From JBDRTU01 sp043823825 (GTDB lineage: Bacteria; Patescibacteriota; Patescibacteriia; Veblenbacterales; UBA10138), in contig JBDRTU010000061.1 of assembly GCA_043823825.1 (NCBI GenBank), positions 1 to 9,350 of the forward strand: DNA of 9,350 nucleotides, read 5' to 3'. Both the position numbers and the translations under genes were made by a program. The notes beneath the pieces were generated by a model. The model saw nothing but the letters and a program-made list of their open reading frames with translations. It was not told where the DNA came from and did no database searches. Of the stretch, positions 1 through 6,096 are shown piece after piece (positions within the stretch are counted from its first letter, which is position 1; each line of letters begins with the position of its first letter).

Positions 1-534
1 GAGTTAACTGTTTCCACTACTTCAGGTGGTGAGGTTTTGGGCGAACAGACAGAAGAACCAACTTCTGGTCCGCCAACAGAACCGCCTACTCCGCCAGCTA
101 CTGACTCCATTGGTACGCCACCAGCTGATACTGGGGAAGTGGCAGGTGAGCAAATAGAGGAGCCGCCTGTGGTTGAGGAGCTGGTTGTTCCAGAAGAGCC
201 CCAAGATGAAGTAGTTACATCAGTGGGTGACGACACTACCACTGACGAAACTCCAGGACCTACCATGCCAGTTAATTGCACACCTTGGATTTGGTTGCTA
301 TTAATTGCTAACGTAGTGGTGGCAGCGGTATTGTGGGATAAACAAAAGAACAATAAATCAGCTTTAATTAAATATCTCTGGTTAATTGGATTAATTCTAT
401 CTGTGGTTCCTGCTCTAATTTGGTATTCTGTTTGTGGTTTGTGGATTTGGCAGCTTGTCTTATTAGTTTTAATGATTGGCGCTCTTCTATTATTAAAGAC
501 TAATGGCAATTCGCAATCTACTCCAACTTCTTAA
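1..534 (+). CDS. 3' end of a membrane-anchored surface protein with Pro/Glu-rich linker (5' partial)
   Basis: The frame is open from base 1 to the TAA at 532-534, so the true start lies outside the window. The TTG at 37 is only an internal codon. The visible 177 residues begin with a Thr/Ser stretch, then about 75 residues of low-complexity acidic linker rich in Pro, Glu and Thr. After a Cys-Thr-Pro-Trp motif (residue 93 on) come three hydrophobic helices at about residues 96-112, 122-144 and 146-165. A Lys/Asn-rich loop lies between helices one and two, and the tail is short and polar. By inference this is the membrane anchor of an exported protein whose functional domains lie upstream, with the linker spanning the cell envelope. 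I do not recognise a named family. A terminator follows closely, so this is the last gene of its transcript. Confidence 0.8.
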   Translation, partial: ELTVSTTSGGEVLGEQTEEPTSGPPTEPPTPPATDSIGTPPADTGEVAGEQIEEPPVVEELVVPEEPQDEVVTSVGDDTTTDETPGPTMPVNCTPWIWLLLIANVVVAAVLWDKQKNNKSALIKYLWLIGLILSVVPALIWYSVCGLWIWQLVLLVLMIGALLLLKTNGNSQSTPTS

Positions 535-556
535 ATCTTAAAAGAACAGATTTTCC

Positions 557-591
557 AACATCCGCCTCCCTTTGTGAGGCGGATGTTTTTT
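557..591 (+). terminator. Rho-independent terminator
   Basis: A perfect 12-bp stem (557-568 with 576-587, GC-rich core CCGCCTC/GAGGCGG) closes a 7-base loop. It runs straight into six T residues (586-591). It lies 22 bases after the stop codon of the surface-protein gene and should end that transcript. Confidence 0.93.
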
Positions 592-613
592 CGCATGACC
601 AGCTGCAAAAAAC

Positions 614-655
614 TATCTTATCGTTTTGTGACGGTCGCCCCAATACGATAAGGTA
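614..655. repeat. Inverted repeat in the intergenic gap
   Basis: Bases 614-624 pair with 645-655: a perfect 8-bp core, CTTATCGT with ACGATAAG, plus three outer pairs of which one is G-T. The 20-base loop allows three more pairs (626-628 with 641-643). No T-run follows on the plus strand. On the minus strand six T residues follow one base after the stem (complement of 607-612), but there is no minus-strand gene for it to terminate. It could be an operator, a weak antisense terminator or a relic repeat. The sequence alone does not decide. Confidence 0.55.
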
Positions 656-687
656 TGGAATTATTCATTAGTTGACAAAGATTGTGT

Positions 688-699
688 TACAATAAGGCT
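688..699 (+). promoter_or_regulatory. Promoter -10 element directly abutting a leaderless start
   Basis: TACAAT (688-693) is followed by six bases and then ATG at 700. Initiation about 7 bases after the -10 would therefore fall on the start codon itself, giving a leaderless mRNA. A perfect -35 consensus, TTGACA, sits at 672-677, but only 10 bases from this -10, too close to pair with it. The best -35 at a normal distance is a weak TTCATT (664-669, 18-base spacer). The same architecture recurs before the gene at 1419. Confidence 0.5.
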
Positions 700-1377
700 A
701 TGATCAAACTTTTTAAGTTAATAATTATAATGTTTATTGCTCTGTCTTTGGGTTGGTTAGTGGTTAATTATCAAAAAGACGTACCCAGCGATGATATAGT
801 AAACGAGTCAGAAGAATTAGAAAATGATGAGGTAGAAAATATCACAAAGCTGATTAAGGTTGAGTTCCCTCAAACTAATCAAGTAATAGCTAGCCCATTG
901 ATTGTTAAAGGCGAGGCGCGAGGATATTGGTTTTTTGAAGGCGATTTTCCTGCCTATTTACTTGATGGAGATGATAATGAATTAGCCATAGGTATTGCGC
1001 AGGCCAACCCGCCAGCTGGCGGAGATTGGATGACCGAAGAATTTGTACCGTTTGAGGCAATACTTTATTTTGATGCACCGCCTACCAATACTGGCACTTT
1101 GGTATTACAAAAAGATAACCCTTCTGGTTTACCAGAGTTGGCTCGTGAGTTAAGAGTTCCAGTAGTTTTTGAAGTAACAGCAGAACCAGCTCCAGAATGC
1201 ATAATTACTGGTTGCAGCAATCAGGTTTGTGCTGAAGAGGAGGTAATCACTACTTGCGAATTTAAGCCGGAATATGTTTGTTATAGTAAGGCTATTTGCG
1301 AGCGGCAAGGGAATGGTGAATGTGGTTGGATCGAGACAGACGATTTGGCAGTTTGTTTGGAAGAATTTACTGACTAA
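700..1377 (+). CDS. Membrane-anchored Gmad2 domain protein with C-terminal eight-cysteine cluster
   Basis: This is a protein of 225 residues. Residues 4-23 form an uncleaved-looking signal anchor with no lipobox Cys, followed by an acidic Asp/Glu/Asn linker (27-49). Residues about 52-158 resemble the Gmad2 immunoglobulin-like domain first named from spore germination proteins. The signs are the SPLIVKGEARG strand, the WFFEGDFP motif, WMTEEFVPFEA and the LQKDNPSGLPE segment. The tail (167-219) holds exactly eight cysteines, at 167, 172, 177, 186, 194, 200, 208 and 219, fitting a small disulphide-bonded eight-cysteine-cluster domain. The protein probably sits on the outside of the membrane, possibly binding a ligand or stabilising an envelope complex; its actual role is unknown. 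I chose ATG at 700 over the in-frame TTG at 682 because it puts the signal anchor at the N-terminus and fits the leaderless promoter, which the TTG start would overlap. Confidence 0.82.
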   Translation: MIKLFKLIIIMFIALSLGWLVVNYQKDVPSDDIVNESEELENDEVENITKLIKVEFPQTNQVIASPLIVKGEARGYWFFEGDFPAYLLDGDDNELAIGIAQANPPAGGDWMTEEFVPFEAILYFDAPPTNTGTLVLQKDNPSGLPELARELRVPVVFEVTAEPAPECIITGCSNQVCAEEEVITTCEFKPEYVCYSKAICERQGNGECGWIETDDLAVCLEEFTD

Positions 1378-1383
1378 GCTAAT

Positions 1384-1418
1384 TTCAACTTTTAATTAAA
1401 ACTTGGTACACTTAAGGT
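1384..1418 (+). promoter_or_regulatory. Leaderless-type promoter for the aldolase/isomerase pair
   Basis: A -10 element TACACT (1407-1412) is followed by six bases and the ATG at 1419, the same geometry as upstream of 700. A weak -35, TTCAAC (1384-1389), lies at the ideal 17-base spacing. The spacer holds a perfect 12-base AT palindrome (1390-1401). The AAGG just before the ATG is too close (2 bases) to act as a Shine-Dalgarno, so leaderless initiation is the better reading. Confidence 0.5.
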
Positions 1419-2327
1419 ATGAAGACTAGCTTGGGTTTTACTAAGTCGCTTTATATCTTAGCTTTTGATCATCGCTCTTCTTTTAGCCGAGATTTGCTAG
1501 GGATAAAAAATAAACCTGGTTTAACCCAGGTCGCTAAAATAAAGGAGTTAAAGCAAGTAATCTTTGCTGGTTTTAGGTCCGCGGTTAAACAAGAAGGGGT
1601 GCCAGCCAGTGAAGCGGCAGTATTAGTTGACGAACAGTATGGTGAGGCGGTTTTGAGGCAGGCTAAAAAAGCCAATTACCAAATTTGTTTATCAGCTGAG
1701 AAAAGCGGTAAAGGTGTATTTACGCTTGAGTACGGTAATCAGTTTGCTGAGCATATTGAAAAATTTAAACCCCTATTTGTCAAAACATTGGTTAGGTATA
1801 ATCCAGAAGATGATAAAAATAAGAATCAGCAGAAGTTATCTCAAGTGAGCGAGTTAGGTAACTGGTGCCATCAGCACAATTACAAATTATTAGTTGAATT
1901 ATTAGTACCAGCCACAGCCGAGCAGCTAAGTTCTGTGTCAGGAAGCAAGGATCGTTACGATTTAGAATTAAGACCGAGCTTAACTCAACAAGCAGTGGCT
2001 TGGTTCCAACAAGCAGGAATTCAGGCTGATGTTTGGAAAATAGAAGGAATGGATAAAACTGAAGATTATCAATTAGTGATGGATCAAATTAAACTCGGTG
2101 GCAAGGAGGTTAAGGCCGTAGTGCTGGGCAGAGGAGAAGATTCTAAACATATGGAACGCTGGCTTAAAGCAGCAAAACCAGTTGACGGTATAATTGGTTT
2201 TGCCATTGGTCGTACAATTTTTTTACAGGCTCTACAAGATTTTTTGACAAGCAAGATAACTGAACAACAGGTGATAGAGCAAATTTCTGAGAGGTACACT
2301 TATTTTTATAAAGTATTTAATTCATAA
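1419..2327 (+). CDS. DUF2090 family TIM-barrel aldolase-like protein (IolJ-like), stand-alone
   Basis: This 302-residue protein matches the DUF2090 family, known mostly as the C-terminal half of IolC-type sugar kinases and annotated as a 2-deoxy-5-keto-gluconate 6-phosphate aldolase domain. Family landmarks occur in order: AFDHR (15-19), VDEQYG (70-75), EKSG (94-97), FVKTLVRYNPEDD (120-132), LLVELLVP (157-164), ELRP (183-186), VWKIEG (205-210), LGRGED (236-241) and GFAIGRTIF (260-268). These are the strand-end motifs of a TIM barrel. Lys122 and Lys207 are the obvious Schiff-base candidates, but which one acts cannot be told here. No kinase domain is attached and no inositol genes are nearby, so the inositol role is unlikely. 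Pairing with the sugar-phosphate isomerase 4 bases downstream suggests aldol cleavage or synthesis of a hexose or pentose phosphate in the cytoplasm. The family call is firm; the substrate is inference. Confidence 0.82.
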   Translation: MKTSLGFTKSLYILAFDHRSSFSRDLLGIKNKPGLTQVAKIKELKQVIFAGFRSAVKQEGVPASEAAVLVDEQYGEAVLRQAKKANYQICLSAEKSGKGVFTLEYGNQFAEHIEKFKPLFVKTLVRYNPEDDKNKNQQKLSQVSELGNWCHQHNYKLLVELLVPATAEQLSSVSGSKDRYDLELRPSLTQQAVAWFQQAGIQADVWKIEGMDKTEDYQLVMDQIKLGGKEVKAVVLGRGEDSKHMERWLKAAKPVDGIIGFAIGRTIFLQALQDFLTSKITEQQVIEQISERYTYFYKVFNS

Positions 2328-2331
2328 TTAT

Positions 2332-3300
2332 ATGATGAGCCAAGCTATTAAAAATTTTGTCAAGCAGTTTAGTTATTGTCCGGAAATCAAAAACTCTAGA
2401 AAGTTAAAAAAGGCGAAGAGTTTTATAGTGATAGGTATGGGCGGCTCCCATTTAGCGGCTGATATTATAAAAGATGTAAAGCCTGAGCTAGATCTAACAA
2501 TCCACAGCGATTATGGCTTACCAAAACTGCCGTTAGAAAAATTAAAGCAAAGTTTGATTATCTTAAGCTCTTATTCTGGTAATACCGAAGAGGTAATTAA
2601 TGGTTTTAAAAAGGCGTTAGGTAAAAAGTTGAGCGTTATTTCAATTGCCATGGGTGGAAAGTTAATTAAACTATCATGCCAGCACAGTGTTCCTTATATT
2701 CAATTACCAGATACCGGTATTCAACCACGTTCAGCTCTTGGTTTTAGTTTTAGGGCTCTAACAAAGGCTATAGGAGAGGGGAAGTTATTAAAAGAATCAG
2801 ACCTGTTAATTAGCATTTTAAGACCCAGAGAATTAGAAACAACAGGTAAGCAGTTAGCAAAAAGATTAAGGGGTTATGTACCAATAATTTATACTTCTAG
2901 TAGAAATATTTCAATAGCATACAACTGGAAAATTAAGTTTAATGAAACAGGTAAGATTCCGGCTTTTTATAATGTTGTGCCAGAGTTGAATCATAATGAA
3001 ATGAGTGGTTTTGATATTATTCCTAAAACACGTTTACTCTCACGTCAGTTTTATTTTATTTTATTAAGAGACCAAGAAGATAACTTTAGAGTTATTAAGA
3101 GAATGCAGGTTTTAAGCAGATTATATCAGCAAAGAGGACTTAAAGTAGAAACTTTAAATTTAACAGGCCGTTCGCGTCTGCAGAAAATTTTTACTTCACT
3201 ACTAATAGCTGACTGGACAGCTTTTCACGCTGCTCGGCACTATGGCGCGGAACCAGATCAGGTGTCAATGGCTGAGGAGTTTAAGAAAATAATTAGTTAA
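2332..3300 (+). CDS. Bifunctional phosphoglucose/phosphomannose isomerase (SIS domain)
   Basis: The protein (322 residues) belongs to the PGI/PMI family, which interconverts glucose-6-phosphate or mannose-6-phosphate with fructose-6-phosphate in the cytoplasm. Motifs seen are GMGGSHLAAD (35-44), the phosphate-binding SYSGNTEE (80-87) and the QPRSALG segment (131-137). The catalytic ELNHNE (218-223) carries the Glu and His of this family, and the C-terminal half fits bact-PGI_C, ending in an AxxHYGAEPDQVxxxEEFKK helix. Length is normal for the family. It starts 4 bases after the DUF2090 stop with no Shine-Dalgarno, so translation is probably coupled and the two genes share a promoter. Two tandem ATG codons (2332, 2335) make the exact start ambiguous by one residue. 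It would feed fructose-6-phosphate into glycolysis or sugar-nucleotide synthesis. Confidence 0.9.
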   Translation: MMSQAIKNFVKQFSYCPEIKNSRKLKKAKSFIVIGMGGSHLAADIIKDVKPELDLTIHSDYGLPKLPLEKLKQSLIILSSYSGNTEEVINGFKKALGKKLSVISIAMGGKLIKLSCQHSVPYIQLPDTGIQPRSALGFSFRALTKAIGEGKLLKESDLLISILRPRELETTGKQLAKRLRGYVPIIYTSSRNISIAYNWKIKFNETGKIPAFYNVVPELNHNEMSGFDIIPKTRLLSRQFYFILLRDQEDNFRVIKRMQVLSRLYQQRGLKVETLNLTGRSRLQKIFTSLLIADWTAFHAARHYGAEPDQVSMAEEFKKIIS

Positions 3301-3310
3301 GTCGAGGGTT

Positions 3311-3351
3311 TTAGGTCCATAGTCGGTTTTTTATTTGCCAAAATGGACTAA
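3311..3351. repeat. Imperfect inverted repeat spanning the glycyl-tRNA synthetase promoter -35
   Basis: TTAGGTCCAT (3311-3320) and ATGGACTAA (3343-3351) are complementary over 9 bp with one bulged G. The 22-base loop holds a six-T run (3327-3332) and the -35 box (3335-3340), and the right arm lies in the -35/-10 spacer. The T-run is inside the loop rather than after the stem, so this is not a standard terminator. It could be an operator, or chance. Confidence 0.4.
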
Positions 3352-3363
3352 TTATATTATAAT
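3335..3363 (+). promoter_or_regulatory. Sigma70-type promoter of the glyQS-metG operon
   Basis: TTGCCA (3335-3340, five of six consensus bases) is separated by exactly 17 bases from a perfect TATAAT (3358-3363). Transcription would begin near 3370, giving a leader of about 15 AT-rich bases before the ATG at 3385, with no Shine-Dalgarno. This is the best promoter in the window and the only clear one upstream of the five-gene run. Confidence 0.8.
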
Positions 3364-3384
3364 TCTTGCGTAAACTTATATTTT

Positions 3385-4803
3385 ATGTCTAAAGCAAAAA
3401 AATCAGAAGCCCAACATGACGACTTAATGGATAAAATAGTTTCACTTGCAAAACGCCGGGGTTTTATTTTTCCTTCATCAGAGATCTATGGCGGTTTGAA
3501 TTCTTGTTATGATTATGGACCGTTAGGCGTGGAGTTGAAAAATAATGTTAAAAAAGCTTGGTGGAGAGTCATGGTGCAGCAGCACCAAGACATTGTTGGG
3601 TTAGATTCATCAATTTTAATGCACCCTAAAGTTTGGGAAGCATCGGGTCATATACAAAGTTTTACCGATCCTTTAGTTGATTGTAAATCATGCAAAAAGC
3701 GTTTTCGCGCTGATCATTTATTAGAAGATTTTCGCAGCCTTTATCCTAAGTGGCAGCAAGAACCACCTAAGGAGGTTAAAGATTTAAAATGCCCAGAGTG
3801 CGGTGGTGAACTTACTGCTCAGCGTGATTTCAACCTGATGTTTAAAACTTTTATGGGTCCAGTGGAGGAAGAGGCAGCTCAGGTGTATTTAAGGCCGGAA
3901 ACTGCTCAAGGAATTTATGTTGATTATGAGTTAGTAATGAATTCTACGCGCCGTAAGTTACCATTTGGTATTGCACAAATTGGTAAAGCATTTCGTAATG
4001 AAATTACTCCTGGGAATTTTACCTTCCGTACTCGTGAATTTGAACAAATGGAAATGCAGTGGTTTGTTTTATCTAAAGAAGCAGATAAATGGTTTGATTA
4101 TTGGTTAAAAGAGCGCATGCAGTGGTATTTAGATTTAGGTATTAAGAAAGAAAATATAAATCAGCGTGAACATAAAAAGAACGAATTGGCTCATTATGCC
4201 AAAAAGGCGATTGATATTGAATTTAAATTTCCCTTTTCTGGCTCGGAGGGCTTTAAGGAATTAGAGGGTATTCATAACCGAGGCGATTGGGATTTAACTA
4301 GACATCAAAAATTCACTGGTCAAGAATTAAAATACCAAGACGAGGATAGCGGTAAAAAAATTACTCCTTGGGTAATTGAGACGTCGGGGGGTGTTGATCG
4401 GGCAGCTTTGGCTTTTTTGCTTAATGCTTATACTGAAGTACAGGGCGGCCGTACCACTACTACTGAATCCAATAAGGAGGTAGAAGTAGTTCTTAAATTA
4501 CACAAAGATTTAGCTCCATTTAAAGTTGCGGTTTTGCCTTTGTCAAAAAAACCAGAATTAACAAAAGTCAGCGAAAAAATTTGGCAGGATTTGTCCCAAC
4601 ACCTAATGGTAGATTATGATGAGATTTCTTCTATTGGTCGTCGTTATCGCCGGCAAGATGAAATTGGCACGCCCTACTGCGTGACAGTTGATTTTGAAAG
4701 TTTAGAAGACAAGAAAGTTACAGTTCGCGATCGTGATACTATGAAGCAAGAGCGTGTGGCTATTGGTGATTTGGTAGATTATTTTAAGGAGAAATACAGT
4801 TAA
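3385..4803 (+). CDS. glyQS: Glycine--tRNA ligase, single-chain class II type
   Basis: This enzyme charges tRNA-Gly with glycine using ATP. At 472 residues it is the homodimeric (alpha-2) form, not the GlyQ/GlyS heterotetramer. The N-terminal RRGFIFPSSEIYGG (24-37) and YDYGPLGVELK segment are hallmark sequence. A zinc knuckle is visible as C100-x2-C103 and C136-x2-C139. Class II motif 2 is FRNE (203-206) with the REFEQME follow-on (217-223), preceded by RPETAQGIY (170-178). Motif 3 is GGVDRAALAFL (335-345). Residues from about 377 to the end fit the HGTP anticodon-binding domain. It is the first gene of the operon, behind a strong promoter and a very short leader. Start: the ATG at 3385 gives a short charged N-terminus before the conserved block, as expected. 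Confidence 0.96.
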   Translation: MSKAKKSEAQHDDLMDKIVSLAKRRGFIFPSSEIYGGLNSCYDYGPLGVELKNNVKKAWWRVMVQQHQDIVGLDSSILMHPKVWEASGHIQSFTDPLVDCKSCKKRFRADHLLEDFRSLYPKWQQEPPKEVKDLKCPECGGELTAQRDFNLMFKTFMGPVEEEAAQVYLRPETAQGIYVDYELVMNSTRRKLPFGIAQIGKAFRNEITPGNFTFRTREFEQMEMQWFVLSKEADKWFDYWLKERMQWYLDLGIKKENINQREHKKNELAHYAKKAIDIEFKFPFSGSEGFKELEGIHNRGDWDLTRHQKFTGQELKYQDEDSGKKITPWVIETSGGVDRAALAFLLNAYTEVQGGRTTTTESNKEVEVVLKLHKDLAPFKVAVLPLSKKPELTKVSEKIWQDLSQHLMVDYDEISSIGRRYRRQDEIGTPYCVTVDFESLEDKKVTVRDRDTMKQERVAIGDLVDYFKEKYS

Positions 4804-4813
4804 GATTATTTTA

Positions 4814-6082
4814 ATGAAAATAAAAAAACGTTATTGTTTAGCTAATAAGTTGCCAGTAGTTATTGCGAGTAGGGCAGCCACCGAAGCAGTAACTGTTTTG
4901 GCATTGGTTCATACAGGTTCTCGTTTAGAAAAATCCGCTGAGGCTGGAGTTTCTCATTTTTTGGAACATATGGTTTTCAAAGGTACTGTCTCGTGGCCGA
5001 CTGCTGAAGAATTAACTCATGTAATAGATGGTTTAGGTGCAGACTATAATGCTTATACAAGTAAGGAAGTAACCGGTTTTTATATTAAGGCAGCTGCTGG
5101 ACATTTAAAAACAATCCTTAAATTATTATCGGAAATGCTTTGGCAGGCCAAAATTGATGCAGCGGAAATGGGCCGCGAGAAAGAAGTGATTGTACAAGAA
5201 ATTAATATGTATGAGGATAATCCTATGTTGTTTGTGGAAGATGTGTTAGAAAGCGCTATGTTCCCAGACCACAACTTAGGCAAGTTGATTAGCGGTAGTC
5301 GTCAGTCAGTGCGGTCATTAACCAAACAACAAGTTCATAATTATTTAGATCGTTTTTATCATCCTCAAAATATGTTATTGGTAGTGACGGGTAAAATTGA
5401 TAACCGAACAGAAAAGTTGATTGACAAAACTTTTGGCCGTATCAGACCAGCAGGAATTTTGCCAAAGTATGACCGCGTAATTACTAAAACCAATAGGCCA
5501 AGGGTAGTAGTAAAATTTAAAAAAACCGAGCAGGTGCAGCTTGCTTTAGGTTTACCAGCCTTGCCTTTGCGTCATCGCGATATGGTGATTTTAGAATTAT
5601 TGTCAGTGATTTTAGGTGGCAATATGAGCTCACGGCTTTTTTCACGCCTAAGAGAACGAGAGGGACTATGTTATTTTGTAAAATCTTTAGTACAGGCGTA
5701 TGAAAATGCTGGCGTGTTGTCGGTTCAAGCTGGTTTAGATAAGGCCCGTTTGCCTCGCGCCGTCAAACTAATTAGAGAAGAGCTGGAGCGGGTAACAAAA
5801 CAGCCGATTCCTGCAGCAGAAATAACCAAAGCAAAGGAGTATTTGCGGGGTAAATTTTTGTTGGCGTTAGAAGACTCGGCTGGGGTGGCAGAGTTCTTGG
5901 GCAAGCAAATAATGTTAGAAAAAAAACTGGAAACACCAGAGCAGGTAATAAGGAAGTTGCAAAAAGTAACTGGAGCACAGCTGCAGCGAGTAGCGCGTGC
6001 AATTATTAAACCTAAGTGTTATACTTTAGCTATGATCGGTCCTTTTAAAGATGCTAAACCGTTCAACTCTTGGCTTAAATAA
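4814..6082 (+). CDS. M16 family zinc peptidase (insulinase/processing-peptidase-like)
   Basis: This 422-residue protein is an M16B-type metallopeptidase. The inverted zinc motif HFLEH is at 48-52, and the third metal ligand Glu129 (VIVQEINMYED) follows after exactly 76 residues, the family's HxxEHx76E spacing. The C-terminal half keeps the fold (LGGNMSSRLFxRLRE...GLCY). It carries an Arg280/Tyr287 pair whose spacing of seven matches the substrate-binding Arg/Tyr of insulin-degrading enzyme. With both halves of the active site in one chain it could work as a homodimer, degrading short unfolded peptides. There is no signal peptide, so it is probably cytoplasmic. It starts 10 bases after the GlyRS stop with no usable Shine-Dalgarno: the nearest AAGGAG, inside the glyQS end, is 22 bases away. 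The natural substrate is unknown. Confidence 0.93.
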   Translation: MKIKKRYCLANKLPVVIASRAATEAVTVLALVHTGSRLEKSAEAGVSHFLEHMVFKGTVSWPTAEELTHVIDGLGADYNAYTSKEVTGFYIKAAAGHLKTILKLLSEMLWQAKIDAAEMGREKEVIVQEINMYEDNPMLFVEDVLESAMFPDHNLGKLISGSRQSVRSLTKQQVHNYLDRFYHPQNMLLVVTGKIDNRTEKLIDKTFGRIRPAGILPKYDRVITKTNRPRVVVKFKKTEQVQLALGLPALPLRHRDMVILELLSVILGGNMSSRLFSRLREREGLCYFVKSLVQAYENAGVLSVQAGLDKARLPRAVKLIREELERVTKQPIPAAEITKAKEYLRGKFLLALEDSAGVAEFLGKQIMLEKKLETPEQVIRKLQKVTGAQLQRVARAIIKPKCYTLAMIGPFKDAKPFNSWLK

Positions 6083-6096
6083 TTAACCTAATCTTT

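Noticed and set aside
37..534. TTG at 37 as the start of the first gene
   Set aside because: The frame is open to base 1 and already reads as the same low-complexity linker, so the gene begins outside the window.
682..699. TTG at 682 as the start of the Gmad2 protein
   Set aside because: It would put six residues encoded by the -10 element before the signal anchor. ATG 700 gives a normal N-terminus.
1469..1675. Minus-strand open frame inside the DUF2090 gene
   Set aside because: It is fully inside a well-supported plus-strand gene and has no recognisable motifs. The same holds for minus-strand frames at 22-204, 2084-2299, 5080-5283, 5772-6002 and 6927-7175.
3321..3333. T-run after the isomerase gene as a rho-independent terminator
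   Set aside because: No stem ends directly before the six T residues. The only inverted repeat has the T-run inside its loop.
3364..3384. T-box or other leader riboswitch ahead of glycyl-tRNA synthetase
   Set aside because: With the promoter at 3335-3363 the leader is only about 15 bases, too short for any riboswitch or T-box.
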